Source of the DNA: Staphylococcus roterodami | Lineage (GTDB): Bacteria; Bacillota; Bacilli; Staphylococcales; Staphylococcaceae | Direction: 5' to 3' | NCBI GenBank assembly: GCA_022493055.1 | Contig: CP092781.1 | Coordinates: forward strand, 744,001-808,000 | DNA: 64,000 nt | Shown: in pieces, positions 47,123 through 57,305 of the stretch | Position numbering within the stretch: the first letter of the stretch is position 1 | How the letters are laid out: each line of letters opens with the position of its first letter | The notes under the pieces: generated by a model | The model's input: only the letters and a program-made list of their open reading frames with translations | Told to the model about the DNA's origin: nothing | The model's database searches: none | Position numbers and translations under genes: made by a program

Positions 47123-47760
47123 GTTGTTGGAATATCGAAAGGTAACTGCTTTGTATTCTCTTCAGTTAATTCAAAATTACCAGCAGTTATTTGATTTAAA
47201 AAATTGATGAAATCGTTGTAGTCAGTTTTAACGACATCGATATAATAACTAACTTTATCAGTATAAGTTTGATTTCTTAACATGAAATGTGTAGAGGCTA
47301 ATTCATATTCGAATTTTCCAGTTTGATCATAATTAAGTGTGACAATACAAGGTATTGCCTCACGTAGTTCAACACGTCCAGCATCATAAATGACATCTCT
47401 TACTGCACCACTATATGCGCGAATTAAGCCACCACCACCTAATTTGATACCACCAAAATATCTTGTAACAACAACGCATGTATTATGAACTTCAAGTTTT
47501 TTCAAAATGTCTAACATTGGTACACCGGCAGTACCTGTAGGTTCACCATCATCATTGGCTTTTTGAATATTCATCTCAGGACCTATTGTATATGCTGAAC
47601 AGTTATGTGTTGCATCTTTATGTTCTTTTTTTATTTTGGCAATAAATGCTTTAGCGTCATCCTCACTTTGAACTGGCTTAATATGAGCAATAAATTTCGA
47701 CTTACTAATTATATTTTCTATGGTGTGTTCTTTTTTAATAGTAATGATATTTTGTGTCAT
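47119..47760 (-). CDS. yigZ: YigZ/IMPACT family protein
   Basis: A 213-residue member of the YigZ/IMPACT (UPF0029) family. The N-terminal domain carries ATHNCSAYTIG, DDGEPTGTAGVPML and VVTRYFGGIKLGGGGLIRAY, which are the family signatures; the C-terminal domain has an EF-G-like fold. Eukaryotic IMPACT modulates GCN2; in bacteria the role is unclear, perhaps nucleic acid or ribosome linked. AAGGAG precedes the ATG. Confidence 0.88.
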   Translation of the reverse strand: MTQNIITIKKEHTIENIISKSKFIAHIKPVQSEDDAKAFIAKIKKEHKDATHNCSAYTIGPEMNIQKANDDGEPTGTAGVPMLDILKKLEVHNTCVVVTRYFGGIKLGGGGLIRAYSGAVRDVIYDAGRVELREAIPCIVTLNYDQTGKFEYELASTHFMLRNQTYTDKVSYYIDVVKTDYNDFINFLNQITAGNFELTEENTKQLPFDIPTT

Positions 47761-47903
47761 AATAACTCCTTAATTCATCAACTTAAGATTATTTAAACTT
47801 CATTATACACTGAAAATGACACAACAATAAATCGTTTGATTGCCATTTTCTTTTTAACAGAAATATTGTATCATGACTATGAGTATATTTGAGGAGGACG
47901 ACT

Positions 47904-48770
47904 ATGAAAATTGCTGTGATGACCGATTCTACAAGTTATCTGTCGCAAGACTTAATTGATAAATATAACATTCAAATCGCGCCATTAAGTGTGACATTTG
48001 ATGATGGTAAGAATTTTACAGAAAGTAATGAAATAGCAATTGATGAATTTTATAATAAAATGGCATCGTCACAAACGATACCAACGACAAGCCAACCCGC
48101 AATTGGCGAATGGATTACAAAATATGAAATGCTAAGAGATCAAGGTTACACAGATATCATTGTCATTTGTTTATCAAGTGGAATTAGTGGTAGTTACCAA
48201 TCTAGTTATCAAGCAGGAGAAATGGTTGACGGAGTTAATGTACATGCTTTCGATAGTAAACTAGCAGCGATGATTGAAGGTTGCTATGTTTTAAGAGCTA
48301 TTGAAATGGTTGACGAAGGGTATGAACCACAGCATATTATTGATGATTTAACTGAGATGCGAAAACATACAGGTGCATTTTTAATTGTTGATGATTTAAA
48401 AAACTTACAAAAAAGTGGTCGAATTACTGGAGCACAAGCATGGGTTGGAACATTATTAAAAATGAAACCAGTGCTTAAATTTGAAGATGGTAAGATTATA
48501 CCTGAAGAAAAAGTCCGTACTAAAAAGCGTGCAATCCAAACTCTCGAAAAGAAAGTGTTAGAAATTGTTAAGGACTACGAGGAAGTAACGTTATTTGTCA
48601 TTAATGGAGATCACTATGAAGATGGTCAAGCATTATACAAAAAGTTGTTAGAAGATTGTCCTTCAAATTATCAAGTTGCATATTCAGAATTTGGTCCAGT
48701 AATTGCAGCGCATTTAGGTTCTGGTGGATTAGGTTTAGGATACGTTGGTAGAAAAATAAGATTAACATAA
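47904..48770 (+). CDS. fakB1: Fatty-acid-binding DegV protein FakB1
   Basis: A 288-residue DegV-fold protein that binds a fatty acid in the membrane-facing cavity and presents it to the kinase FakA, giving acyl-phosphate for phospholipid synthesis. Family motifs are MTDSTSYLS (DS lipid-head site), [18 protein letters not shown] and [12 protein letters not shown]. The gene at this S. aureus locus is FakB1, which prefers saturated fatty acids; FakB2 lies elsewhere. The ATG follows GAGGAGG; five more open codons upstream are disregarded. Confidence 0.9.
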   Translation: MKIAVMTDSTSYLSQDLIDKYNIQIAPLSVTFDDGKNFTESNEIAIDEFYNKMASSQTIPTTSQPAIGEWITKYEMLRDQGYTDIIVICLSSGISGSYQSSYQAGEMVDGVNVHAFDSKLAAMIEGCYVLRAIEMVDEGYEPQHIIDDLTEMRKHTGAFLIVDDLKNLQKSGRITGAQAWVGTLLKMKPVLKFEDGKIIPEEKVRTKKRAIQTLEKKVLEIVKDYEEVTLFVINGDHYEDGQALYKKLLEDCPSNYQVAYSEFGPVIAAHLGSGGLGLGYVGRKIRLT

Positions 48771-48790
48771 TTATAAAATTTTAATTGAAG

Positions 48791-48906
48791 AGTCTACATT
48801 ATGATTAAAGTTTTAAGTTTAGTATTTTAAGTATTAATATGATTTATCATTTGAATGCTGAAATTCTATAGTTAAAACATAATAATTATTAAATGTAGAC
48901 TTTTTT
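48791..48906 (+). terminator. fakB1 terminator with long loop
   Basis: AGTCTACATT (48791-48800) pairs exactly with AATGTAGACT (48892-48901), followed by TTTTT. The 91-nt loop is AT-rich and unusual in length. The comFA ribosome site begins a few bases later. Confidence 0.55.
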
Positions 48907-48926
48907 ATTGAAAAGAGGTAAATCAC

Positions 48927-50216
48927 ATCAAACATTATGGAAAATTAATACACCCACGAACGCAACTAACGACTGAGGTAATTAAAACTGAAGCTACTGG
49001 TATAACAAAAGAAGGACGATTTTATAGGTGTCTTCAATGCGGAAGTAACGAGCCTCAACATTTTTATCAATATTATTCATCAACGCTTTCAAAAATGATT
49101 GTGTATTGTCGAAATTGTATCTCACTTGGCCGTATAGATGATATAACAATATATAAAATAACTGAGAGTTTTCAGAATCCTTCGCAAGCCTATTATAATC
49201 TACCATTTGAATTATCTGCACAACAAGCATATGCTTCTGAACATATTGTTCAGGCAATTCAGAACCGGCAAACAATTTTGCTATATGCAGTTACAGGAGC
49301 TGGTAAAACAGAAATGATGTTTCAAGGTATTCAATATGCAAGACGTCAAGGAGATAACATTGCTGTAGTATCACCGCGTGTAGATGTAGTCGTGGAAATT
49401 AGCAAACGAATTCAAGACGCGTTTAAAGGAGAAAATATAGATGTCTTACATCAACAGTCACAGCAACAATTTAACGGTCATTTTGTAGTAAGTACTGTTC
49501 ACCAGCTTTACCGCTTCAAAAAACATTTTGATACTATTTTTGTTGATGAAGTAGATGCTTTTCCATTAGCAATGAACAATACTTTACAACAAGCATTAAT
49601 TTCATCCGCTAAAGAAATTCACACAATGACTTATATGACTGCTACACCCCCAAAGCATCTTTTAGCAACAATTCCTCGAGAAAATATTATTAAATTACCT
49701 GCACGTTTTCATAAAAAGTCACTACCAGCTCCAAAATTCCAATATTTCAAATTAAAGGAAAGTAAAATTCAGCATTCGCTGTATAAATTATTAATAGAAC
49801 AAACTTCTAATAAACGTTACACACTTGTCTTTTTTAATAATATAGATATAATGATTAAAACTTTCTCGACTTATAAGAACGAAATTTCAAGATTAACATA
49901 TGTACATAGTGAAGACGTTTTTCGTTTTGAAAAAGTAGAAAATTTACGAAATGGAAACTATGATGTCATTTTTACTACAACGATTTTAGAACGAGGATTC
50001 ACGATGGCTAATTTGGATGTTATCGTCATCGATGCGCATCAGTTTTCTAAAGAAGCATTAATTCAAATAGCTGGAAGGGTTGGTCGTAAATTAGAATGTC
50101 CAAAAGGTAAAGTATTATATTTTCATCAAGGTGTTAGTTTAAGCATGATGCTAGCAAGAAAAGAAATCTTGCAAATGAATCGATTAGCTTTAAAAAGAGG
50201 GTGGATTGATGAATAA
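48927..50216 (+). CDS. comFA: ComFA DNA translocase (probable ATC start)
   Basis: A late-competence ATPase for DNA uptake. Helicase motifs are VTGAGKTEMMFQG (Walker A), VDEVDAF (DEVD type), MTATPP and IAGRVGRK. The open frame with an ATG begins only at 49095, but upstream codons carry the first half of the ComFA zinc finger (CLQCG, then YCRNC 34 residues later) and have no stop back to 48909. The only codon properly placed after AAAAGAGGT is ATC at 48927, giving 429 aa, close to Bacillus ComFA. So translation starts from a rare ATC, or this allele has lost its ATG. comFC overlaps by eight bases. Confidence 0.8.
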   Translation: MKHYGKLIHPRTQLTTEVIKTEATGITKEGRFYRCLQCGSNEPQHFYQYYSSTLSKMIVYCRNCISLGRIDDITIYKITESFQNPSQAYYNLPFELSAQQAYASEHIVQAIQNRQTILLYAVTGAGKTEMMFQGIQYARRQGDNIAVVSPRVDVVVEISKRIQDAFKGENIDVLHQQSQQQFNGHFVVSTVHQLYRFKKHFDTIFVDEVDAFPLAMNNTLQQALISSAKEIHTMTYMTATPPKHLLATIPRENIIKLPARFHKKSLPAPKFQYFKLKESKIQHSLYKLLIEQTSNKRYTLVFFNNIDIMIKTFSTYKNEISRLTYVHSEDVFRFEKVENLRNGNYDVIFTTTILERGFTMANLDVIVIDAHQFSKEALIQIAGRVGRKLECPKGKVLYFHQGVSLSMMLARKEILQMNRLALKRGWIDE

Positions 50217-50883
50217 GTGTCTGAGTTGTGGTAGAAATATTAATGAAACTATTTCAATTTATAATTTATTTAAGAGGCCTAATAGATTATGTGAACTTTG
50301 CGAGAGTAAATGGGAACAGATGAAAATCAATCATAAAGAAAGACGATGTGAAAAATGTCTTAAATGTTTAAGTGATGAGGAAGAAATATGCTTAGATTGT
50401 GAATTTTTAGCAACACATTTTAAATTAATGGAACAATTGTATTGTGGATATAATTATAATGGGATAATGAAAGAAATTATTCATCAATTTAAATTTATGA
50501 AAGACTATTATTTATGTGAATTGTTGGCGCATTTAATTGAAATACCTTCGACAACGTATGATTATATTGTGCCAATACCTTCATCTGTATCAAATGATCA
50601 ATATAGAACATTTAATCCCGTTGAAGCGGTTTTAACAGCGAAGGGAATTCATTTTGATAAGATTTTAAAAATGGTTGATCGGCCCAAACAAGCCAGTCTA
50701 TCTAAAAAAGAACGACTTATAGAAGAGAATCCATTTATAGTTGATACAAGTTTAGATTTAAAAGACAAAGAAATATTACTCATTGACGATATTTATACAA
50801 CAGGATTAACAATTCATCGTGCTGGGTGTAAATTATATACTACAAATATCAGAAAATTCAAAGTGTTTGCGTTTGCACGATAG
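50209..50883 (+). CDS. comFC: ComFC phosphoribosyltransferase-like competence protein
   Basis: A 224-residue ComF-family protein. Its N terminus has a zinc finger (CLSCG, CELCES, CEKCLKCL, CLDCEF) and its C terminus a phosphoribosyltransferase fold with the PRPP motif ILLIDDIYTTG. The family interacts with ComFA in natural transformation; B. subtilis ComFC is essential for efficiency. ATG after GAGGGTGG, overlapping comFA. It closes the operon. Confidence 0.88.
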   Translation: MNKCLSCGRNINETISIYNLFKRPNRLCELCESKWEQMKINHKERRCEKCLKCLSDEEEICLDCEFLATHFKLMEQLYCGYNYNGIMKEIIHQFKFMKDYYLCELLAHLIEIPSTTYDYIVPIPSSVSNDQYRTFNPVEAVLTAKGIHFDKILKMVDRPKQASLSKKERLIEENPFIVDTSLDLKDKEILLIDDIYTTGLTIHRAGCKLYTTNIRKFKVFAFAR

Positions 50884-50943
50884 CGTAAAAATGTTAAAAT
50901 ATAATAAAGAGTTACCAATAAAGAGGTTTAAGGAGAGATTACT

Positions 50944-51516
50944 ATGATTAGATTTGAAATTCATGGAGATAACCTCACTATCACAGATGCTATTCGCAAC
51001 TATATTGAGGAAAAAATTGGTAAGTTGGAACGTTATTTTAATGACGTACCAAATGCAGTCGCGCATGTAAAAGTTAAAACTTATTCAAATTCAGCAACTA
51101 AAATTGAAGTAACAATTCCATTGAAAAATGTAACGTTACGAGCTGAAGAGCGCAACGATGATTTATACGCAGGAATTGATTTAATTAACAATAAACTTGA
51201 AAGACAAGTTAGAAAATATAAAACACGTGTTAATCGTAAGAGCCGTGATCGTGGAGATCAAGAAGTGTTTGTTGCAGAGTTGCAAGAAATGCAAGAAACT
51301 CCAATTGACAATGAGACTTATGATGAAAACGAAATCGAAATTATTCGTTCTAAAGAATTCAGCTTAAAGCCTATGGATTCAGAAGAAGCTGTACTACAAA
51401 TGAATCTTCTTGGTCATGATTTCTTTGTATTTACAGATAGAGAAACAGATGGAACAAGCATAGTTTATCGTCGTAAAGATGGTAAATATGGTTTAATTCA
51501 AACTAGCGAACAATAA
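50944..51516 (+). CDS. hpf: Long-form hibernation promoting factor HPF
   Basis: A 190-residue long HPF. The N-terminal domain (about 1-100) binds the 30S decoding centre; the C-terminal domain (about 130-190; [29 protein letters not shown]) dimerises to form 100S ribosomes. In S. aureus HPF protects ribosomes during stationary phase and stress. AAGGAGAG precedes the ATG. A TATAAT at about 50899 could be its -10. A strong terminator follows. Confidence 0.95.
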   Translation: MIRFEIHGDNLTITDAIRNYIEEKIGKLERYFNDVPNAVAHVKVKTYSNSATKIEVTIPLKNVTLRAEERNDDLYAGIDLINNKLERQVRKYKTRVNRKSRDRGDQEVFVAELQEMQETPIDNETYDENEIEIIRSKEFSLKPMDSEEAVLQMNLLGHDFFVFTDRETDGTSIVYRRKDGKYGLIQTSEQ

Positions 51517-51526
51517 ATGAAATTTT

Positions 51527-51558
51527 AAGCACTTGTGTTCTAGCACAAGTGCTTTTTT
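51527..51558 (+). terminator. hpf terminator
   Basis: AAGCACTTGTG / CACAAGTGCTT, with a six-nt loop, followed by TTTTTT. It starts ten bases after the stop. Confidence 0.88.
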
Positions 51559-51928
51559 AATTCAAAATGGTTAGTTTAATTATTTCAGGATTCACTTATG
51601 TAATTTGTTGAATGAAACATAGTGTCTATGCTAATGTTAATGGATGTATATATTTGAATGAAAAGTTAATTATAGTATGTCAGTTTATTGAACAATCCAC
51701 TTAAATAATCGTAAAATAATGATGTTATATTTTACAGGGAAGTATTAATGTGTATTGAGATTATATTTAATAGTGATAAACTTGTTATCAACAGAATGTG
51801 AATGAAGTTTGTCGTAAATATATTTATATTGTTTCCTTAAATGAGTAAATAAGTATAATTTTATAACTATAAATGATAAGATATATTGTTGTAGGCCAAA
51901 CAGTTTTTTAGCTAAAGGAGCGAACGAA
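51559..51928 (+). other. AT-rich spacer upstream of secA
   Basis: 370 bp with no credible ORF. A possible promoter is GTTTCC, 17 bp, TATAAT (51854-51859), giving a leader of about 63 nt. No riboswitch or regulator box recognised. Confidence 0.4.
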
Positions 51929-54460
51929 ATGGGATTTTTATCAAAAATTCTTGATGGCAATAATAAAGAAATTAAACAGTTAGGTAAACTTGCTGATAAA
52001 GTAATCGCTTTAGAAGAAAAAACGGCAATTTTAACTGATGAAGAAATTCGAAATAAAACGAAACAATTCCAAACAGAATTAGCTGACATAGAAAATGTCA
52101 AAAAACAGAATGACTATTTAGATAAAATTTTGCCAGAAGCATATGCACTAGTTAGAGAAGGTTCTAAACGTGTATTTAATATGACACCATATAAAGTTCA
52201 AATTATGGGTGGTATTGCAATTCATAAGGGCGATATCGCTGAGATGAGAACTGGTGAAGGTAAAACGTTGACAGCAACAATGCCAACTTATTTAAATGCA
52301 CTTGCTGGTAGAGGCGTTCACGTTATTACAGTCAATGAATATTTATCAAGTGTTCAAAGTGAAGAAATGGCAGAATTATATAATTTCTTAGGTTTGACTG
52401 TTGGATTGAACTTAAATAGTAAGACAACTGAAGAGAAGCGCGAAGCTTATGCTCAAGATATTACTTATAGTACTAACAACGAGTTAGGTTTTGACTATTT
52501 AAGAGATAATATGGTGAATTACTCTGAAGATAGAGTTATGCGTCCTTTGCACTTTGCAATCATAGATGAGGTTGACTCGATTTTAATTGATGAAGCGCGT
52601 ACACCATTGATTATTTCGGGAGAAGCTGAAAAGTCAACGTCACTTTATACACAAGCAAATGTATTTGCGAAAATGTTAAAGCAAGATGAAGATTATAAAT
52701 ATGATGAAAAAACAAAAGCAGTACATTTAACTGAGCAAGGTGCAGATAAAGCAGAGCGTATGTTCAAAGTTGAAAACCTATATGATGTACAAAATGTTGA
52801 TGTTATTAGCCACATTAATACAGCATTACGTGCGCACGTTACATTGCAACGTGATGTAGACTATATGGTTGTTGATGGCGAAGTATTAATTGTCGACCAA
52901 TTTACAGGACGTACAATGCCTGGACGTCGTTTTTCAGAAGGGTTACACCAAGCTATTGAAGCTAAAGAAGGCGTGCAAATACAAAATGAGTCTAAAACAA
53001 TGGCTTCAATTACATTCCAAAACTATTTTAGAATGTACAATAAACTTGCAGGTATGACAGGTACAGCAAAAACTGAAGAAGAAGAGTTTAGAAACATTTA
53101 CAATATGACAGTTACTCAAATTCCTACTAATAAACCTGTGCAGCGTAACGATAAGTCAGATTTAATTTATATTAGCCAAAAAGGTAAATTTGATGCCGTA
53201 GTTGAAGATGTTGTTGAAAAGCATAAAGCTGGACAACCAGTATTATTAGGTACAGTTGCAGTTGAAACGTCAGAATATATTTCTAACTTACTTAAAAAAC
53301 GAGGCATTCGCCATGATGTATTAAACGCGAAAAACCATGAACGAGAAGCTGAAATTGTTGCAGGAGCAGGACAAAAAGGTGCAGTTACAATTGCAACTAA
53401 CATGGCTGGTCGTGGTACAGATATCAAATTAGGCGAAGGTGTAGAAGAACTAGGCGGCTTAGCAGTAATAGGTACAGAACGTCATGAGTCTCGTCGTATA
53501 GATGATCAGCTTCGTGGTCGTTCTGGACGTCAAGGTGATAAAGGTGATAGTCGATTCTACTTATCATTACAAGATGAATTAATGATTCGTTTTGGTTCTG
53601 AACGTTTACAAAAAATGATGAGTCGATTAGGATTGGATGATTCTACACCGATCGAATCAAAAATGGTTTCGAGAGCTGTTGAGTCAGCGCAAAAACGTGT
53701 GGAAGGTAATAACTTCGATGCACGTAAACGTATATTAGAATATGATGAAGTGTTACGTAAACAACGTGAGATTATTTATAATGAAAGAAACAGTATAATT
53801 GATGAAGAAGATAGTTCTCAAGTTGTAGATGCAATGTTACGTTCAACGCTGCAACGTAGTATAAACTTTTATATTAATACTGCTGATGATGAGCCTGAGT
53901 ATCAACCGTTTATCGACTATATTAATGATATCTTCTTACAAGAAGGCGATATAACAGAGGATGATATCAAAGGTAAAGATGCTGAAGATATCTTTGAAGT
54001 TGTATGGGCTAAAATTGAAAAAGCATATCAAGGTCAAAAAGATATTCTAGAAGACCAAATGAATGAATTTGAACGTATGATATTATTGCGTTCAATTGAT
54101 AGTCATTGGACTGACCACATCGATACAATGGATCAATTGCGTCAAGGTATTCACCTACGTTCATATGCCCAACAAAATCCATTACGTGATTATCAAAACG
54201 AAGGTCATGAATTATTTGATATTATGATGCAAAATATTGAAGAAGATACATGTAAATACATTTTGAAATCTGTAGTACAAGTCGAGGATAATATTGAACG
54301 CGAAAAAACGACTGAATTTGGTGAAGCTAAACACGTTTCAGCTGAAGATGGTAAAGAAAAAGTTAAAGCACAACCAATCGTAAAAGGTGAACAAGTTGGT
54401 AGAAATGACGAATGTCCATGTGGCAGTGGTAAAAAATATAAAAATTGTCACGGTAAATAA
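51929..54460 (+). CDS. secA: Preprotein translocase ATPase SecA (SecA1)
   Basis: An 843-residue motor that drives proteins through SecYEG. DEAD-like motifs: Walker [12 protein letters not shown], Walker [19 protein letters not shown], and motif [13 protein letters not shown]. The preprotein cross-linking and helical scaffold domains follow, then a flexible tail and the zinc-binding C-terminal [12 protein letters not shown] (SEC-C motif). The intact SEC-C tail and genomic context mark it as housekeeping SecA1 and not the accessory SecA2. AAAGGAG precedes the ATG. Confidence 0.97.
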   Translation: MGFLSKILDGNNKEIKQLGKLADKVIALEEKTAILTDEEIRNKTKQFQTELADIENVKKQNDYLDKILPEAYALVREGSKRVFNMTPYKVQIMGGIAIHKGDIAEMRTGEGKTLTATMPTYLNALAGRGVHVITVNEYLSSVQSEEMAELYNFLGLTVGLNLNSKTTEEKREAYAQDITYSTNNELGFDYLRDNMVNYSEDRVMRPLHFAIIDEVDSILIDEARTPLIISGEAEKSTSLYTQANVFAKMLKQDEDYKYDEKTKAVHLTEQGADKAERMFKVENLYDVQNVDVISHINTALRAHVTLQRDVDYMVVDGEVLIVDQFTGRTMPGRRFSEGLHQAIEAKEGVQIQNESKTMASITFQNYFRMYNKLAGMTGTAKTEEEEFRNIYNMTVTQIPTNKPVQRNDKSDLIYISQKGKFDAVVEDVVEKHKAGQPVLLGTVAVETSEYISNLLKKRGIRHDVLNAKNHEREAEIVAGAGQKGAVTIATNMAGRGTDIKLGEGVEELGGLAVIGTERHESRRIDDQLRGRSGRQGDKGDSRFYLSLQDELMIRFGSERLQKMMSRLGLDDSTPIESKMVSRAVESAQKRVEGNNFDARKRILEYDEVLRKQREIIYNERNSIIDEEDSSQVVDAMLRSTLQRSINFYINTADDEPEYQPFIDYINDIFLQEGDITEDDIKGKDAEDIFEVVWAKIEKAYQGQKDILEDQMNEFERMILLRSIDSHWTDHIDTMDQLRQGIHLRSYAQQNPLRDYQNEGHELFDIMMQNIEEDTCKYILKSVVQVEDNIEREKTTEFGEAKHVSAEDGKEKVKAQPIVKGEQVGRNDECPCGSGKKYKNCHGK

Positions 54461-54468
54461 ATGATATT

Positions 54469-54521
54469 AATTACTCCTTCCAAGAAAACCAATATGGTAT
54501 TTTTGGAAGGAGTAATTTTTT
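54469..54521 (+). terminator. secA terminator
   Basis: AATTACTCCTTCCAA / TTGGAAGGAGTAATT (15 bp) with a small inner AAACC/GGT pairing, followed by TTTT. From 54522 to 54791 I see only AT-rich sequence with the prfB ribosome site (GCTAGGAGCG). Confidence 0.88.
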
Positions 54522-54791
54522 AATATCTAATGAATAAAAATTTAGTTAGAGATGTTCATGAATTCACTGATTAGTGTATATTATACTAATATTCTAGTAC
54601 CTTATAATAATGAGGATTTTTATATCAAAGTATGGGAAGTAAACAAAAGTGTGTCATTCTAATTGCGACGATAAAATTTGAATGCACTTAAATTTATTAT
54701 TATCGTTATTTAACTAATTTATGTTAGAATTTAACATTATAAATTGTACTAGAGTGTGACATTATTTGAATTAAAGCTAGGAGCGAAAACT

Positions 54792-55902
54792 ATGGAATTA
54801 TCAGAAATAAAACGTAATATTGATAAATATAATCAAGATTTAACACAAATTAGGGGGTCTCTTTGACTTAGAGAACAAAGAAACCAATATTCAAGAATTT
54901 GAAGAGATGATGTCTGAACCGAATTTTTGGGATAATCAGACAAAGGCTCAAGATATTATAGATAAAAATAATGCATTAAAATCAATTGTTAATGGTTATA
55001 AAACGTTACAACAAGATGTAGATGATATGGAAGCAACTTGGGAATTATTACAAGAAGAATTTGATGAAGAAATGAAAGATGATTTAGAACAAGAGGTAAT
55101 TGATTTCAAAGCCAAAGTGGATGAATATGAATTACAATTACTTTTAGATGGCCCACATGATGCTAATAATGCTATTTTAGAGTTACATCCAGGCACGGGT
55201 GGTACGGAATCACAAGACTGGGCAAATATGTTATTTAGAATGTATCAACGTTATTGTGAAAAGAAAGGGTTTAAAGTTGAAACGGTTGATTATTTACCTG
55301 GAGATGAAGCTGGAATTAAAAGCGTGACATTACTTATTAAAGGACATAATGCTTATGGCTATTTAAAAGCTGAAAAAGGTGTACATCGACTTGTTAGAAT
55401 TTCTCCATTCGATTCATCTGGTCGTCGCCATACATCATTTGCATCATGTGATGTGATACCTGATTTTAATAATGATGAAATAGAAATTGAAATCAATCCA
55501 GATGACATTACAGTAGATACATTTAGAGCCTCTGGTGCAGGTGGACAACATATTAATAAGACAGAATCAGCTATTCGAATTACCCATCATCCGTCTGGTA
55601 TCGTAGTTAATAACCAAAATGAACGATCTCAAATTAAAAACCGTGAAGCGGCAATGAAAATGCTGAAGTCTAAATTATATCAATTAAAATTAGAAGAACA
55701 GGCACGTGAAATGGCTGAAATTCGTGGTGAACAAAAAGAAATAGGGTGGGGAAGTCAGATTAGATCGTATGTTTTCCATCCATATTCAATGGTTAAAGAT
55801 CATCGTACAAACGAAGAAACTGGTAAAGTCGATGCTGTAATGGATGGAGAAATAGGTCCATTCATTGAATCATATTTGAGACAAACAATGTCACATGACT
55901 AA
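54792..55902 (+). CDS. prfB: Peptide chain release factor 2 with +1 frameshift
   Basis: RF2, about 369 residues, releases peptides at UGA and UAA. The first 24 codons (from ATG 54792) end at an in-frame TGA (54864-54866); decoding slips +1 at CTT-TGA-C and continues from GAC at 54865 to 55902. The codon-recognition motif is SPF in [14 protein letters not shown], and the catalytic GGQ is in [13 protein letters not shown]. The frameshift is the known RF2 autoregulation: low RF2 slows termination and allows slippage. AGGAG precedes the ATG. The entry is a joined gene, not a broken one. Confidence 0.95.
54852..54867 (+). promoter_or_regulatory. prfB programmed frameshift site
   Basis: AGGGGG (Shine-Dalgarno-like stimulator) followed by TCT-CTT-TGA-C. 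The CTT codon, the UGA and the following C match the classical RF2 slip site in most bacteria. The spacing is three bases between stimulator and CTT. Confidence 0.95.
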
Positions 55903-55912
55903 ATTATATGTT

Positions 55913-55943
55913 AAACCGAGACCGTATTTGGTTTCGGTTTTTT
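55913..55943 (+). terminator. prfB terminator
   Basis: AAACCGAGACC / GGTTTCGGTTT (one mismatch) with a six-nt loop, followed by TTT. Confidence 0.8.
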
Positions 55944-56135
55944 GTGTGTAAATAAGAAATTTTCAGTTCTAATGAGGCTCACAAATAGAAAAATGAGATT
56001 ATGAATAAATTAGTACAATTTATTTTTTAAATCGGTGGATGGACCTTTTTGAATGATGTATTTATTTATAGAAAACATGTAGAGTACATTAAGAAATATT
56101 ACCTATTACTAAATTTACAGCTAGAAATAAAGTTG

Positions 56136-56149
56136 TGAAAGCGTTACCG
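56136..56149 (+). promoter_or_regulatory. Possible cre site upstream of the LysM-CHAP gene
   Basis: TGAAAGCGTTACCG matches the CcpA cre core TGWAARCGYTWWCA at 12 of 14 positions. It is 160 bp upstream of the ATG. The remaining spacer (55944-56310) is AT-rich with no credible ORF. Confidence 0.35.
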
Positions 56150-56207
56150 AATCGTTGAAATCAAAATGTTTTACACTAAAATATGTGTTAGTAAGATTTT
56201 TGTATTG

Positions 56208-56224
56208 TTAACCATTTGATTACA
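56208..56224 (-). promoter_or_regulatory. Candidate WalR box upstream of the LysM-CHAP gene
   Basis: On the minus strand TGTAAT-N5-GGTTAA fits the WalR motif TGTWAH-N5-TGTWAH with one mismatch. It is about 90 bp upstream of the ATG. The S. aureus CHAP hydrolase at this locus has been reported in the WalKR regulon, which raises the likelihood. Confidence 0.5.
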
Positions 56225-56310
56225 TCGTCATAACAATAGCTTTTGATAAAATGTATTGTGCTATAGTATTTTCATACTTAAAATACTAACAGCAAAGGAA
56301 TGACAACAAG

Positions 56311-57138
56311 ATGAAGAAAACTCTTACAGTGACAGTTTCGTCAGTGTTAGCTTTTTTAGCTTTTAATAATGCAGCACATGCACAACAACAAGGCACAGTG
56401 GTTAAATCACCAATTAAACATAATTATGTATCAGATGTTCAAGCTCAAACACAATCTCAAACAACATACACAGTTGTTCCTGGAGATTCATTATATAAAA
56501 TTGCATTAGAGCATCATTTAACATTGAATCAATTATACTCATACAATCCTGGTGTAACACCATTAATTTTCCCTGGTGACGTACTTTCATTAGTACCTCA
56601 AAATAAAGCACAACAAGTTAAGGTTGTTAAAACACCAGTAAGTAAAGCAACTCAAAGAACAAAGTCAACACAGCAACCTGCTAAGCAAATTTCAAAACAT
56701 GTAGCAACTAAGCAAACTGCTGCTAAATCAGTTAATGTTGCATATAAACCTGTGAAATCACACACAGTAGCATCAAATAAACCAGTTGCACATTACTACA
56801 ATAAATCTGTTGCGAATAGAGGTAATTTATACGCATATGGAAACTGCACGTATTATGCGTTTGATCGCCGTGCACAATTAGGTAGAAGTATTGGTAGTCT
56901 ATGGGGTAATGCAAACAATTGGAATTATGCAGCGAAAAGTGCAGGATTTAAAGTAGATAAAACACCAGAAGTTGGTGCTATTTTCCAAACTGCTGCTGGT
57001 CCATATGGTCATGTTGGTGTAGTTGAATCAGTAAATCCTAACGGAACAATAACAGTATCTGAAATGAACTATGCAGGATTTAATGTAAAATCTTCTAGAA
57101 CAATTTTAAATCCAGGTAAATATAATTATATTCACTAA
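56311..57138 (+). CDS. Secreted LysM-CHAP peptidoglycan hydrolase (SsaA-like)
   Basis: A 275-residue secreted protein. A signal peptide ends near NNAAHA at residue 24. One LysM (about 52-96; [13 protein letters not shown] to PGDVLSLVP) binds the wall. A K/Q/T-rich linker follows, then a CHAP domain (about 170-275) with catalytic Cys in [12 protein letters not shown] and His in [12 protein letters not shown] domains cut cross-bridges or the stem amide. The S. aureus orthologue is among the WalKR-controlled SsaA-type hydrolases. AAAGGA precedes the ATG with longish spacing. Confidence 0.88.
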   Translation: MKKTLTVTVSSVLAFLAFNNAAHAQQQGTVVKSPIKHNYVSDVQAQTQSQTTYTVVPGDSLYKIALEHHLTLNQLYSYNPGVTPLIFPGDVLSLVPQNKAQQVKVVKTPVSKATQRTKSTQQPAKQISKHVATKQTAAKSVNVAYKPVKSHTVASNKPVAHYYNKSVANRGNLYAYGNCTYYAFDRRAQLGRSIGSLWGNANNWNYAAKSAGFKVDKTPEVGAIFQTAAGPYGHVGVVESVNPNGTITVSEMNYAGFNVKSSRTILNPGKYNYIH

Positions 57139-57147
57139 TTTGATATT

Positions 57148-57197
57148 AAATCATCCTCTTTGCCTATTTTTTGAAATGGGTTAGGAGGATTTTTTTG
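57148..57197 (+). terminator. Terminator of the LysM-CHAP gene
   Basis: ATCCTC pairs with GAGGAT around an interior with GCCTA/TGGGT, followed by TTTTTTT. It starts about ten bases past the stop. Confidence 0.65.
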
Positions 57198-57305
57198 TTA
57201 TAATATGTACGAAGTTAAACAATTAAGATATTTAAATGATATTTAATTGAATGATATGTAAAAAGAAAGTATAATTTATGATTAAATAATAAGGAGGTAA
57301 TTGAA

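Noticed and set aside
54864..54866. In-frame TGA in prfB read as a nonsense mutation
   Set aside because: The AGGGGG-TCT-CTT-TGA-C context is the conserved RF2 programmed frameshift.
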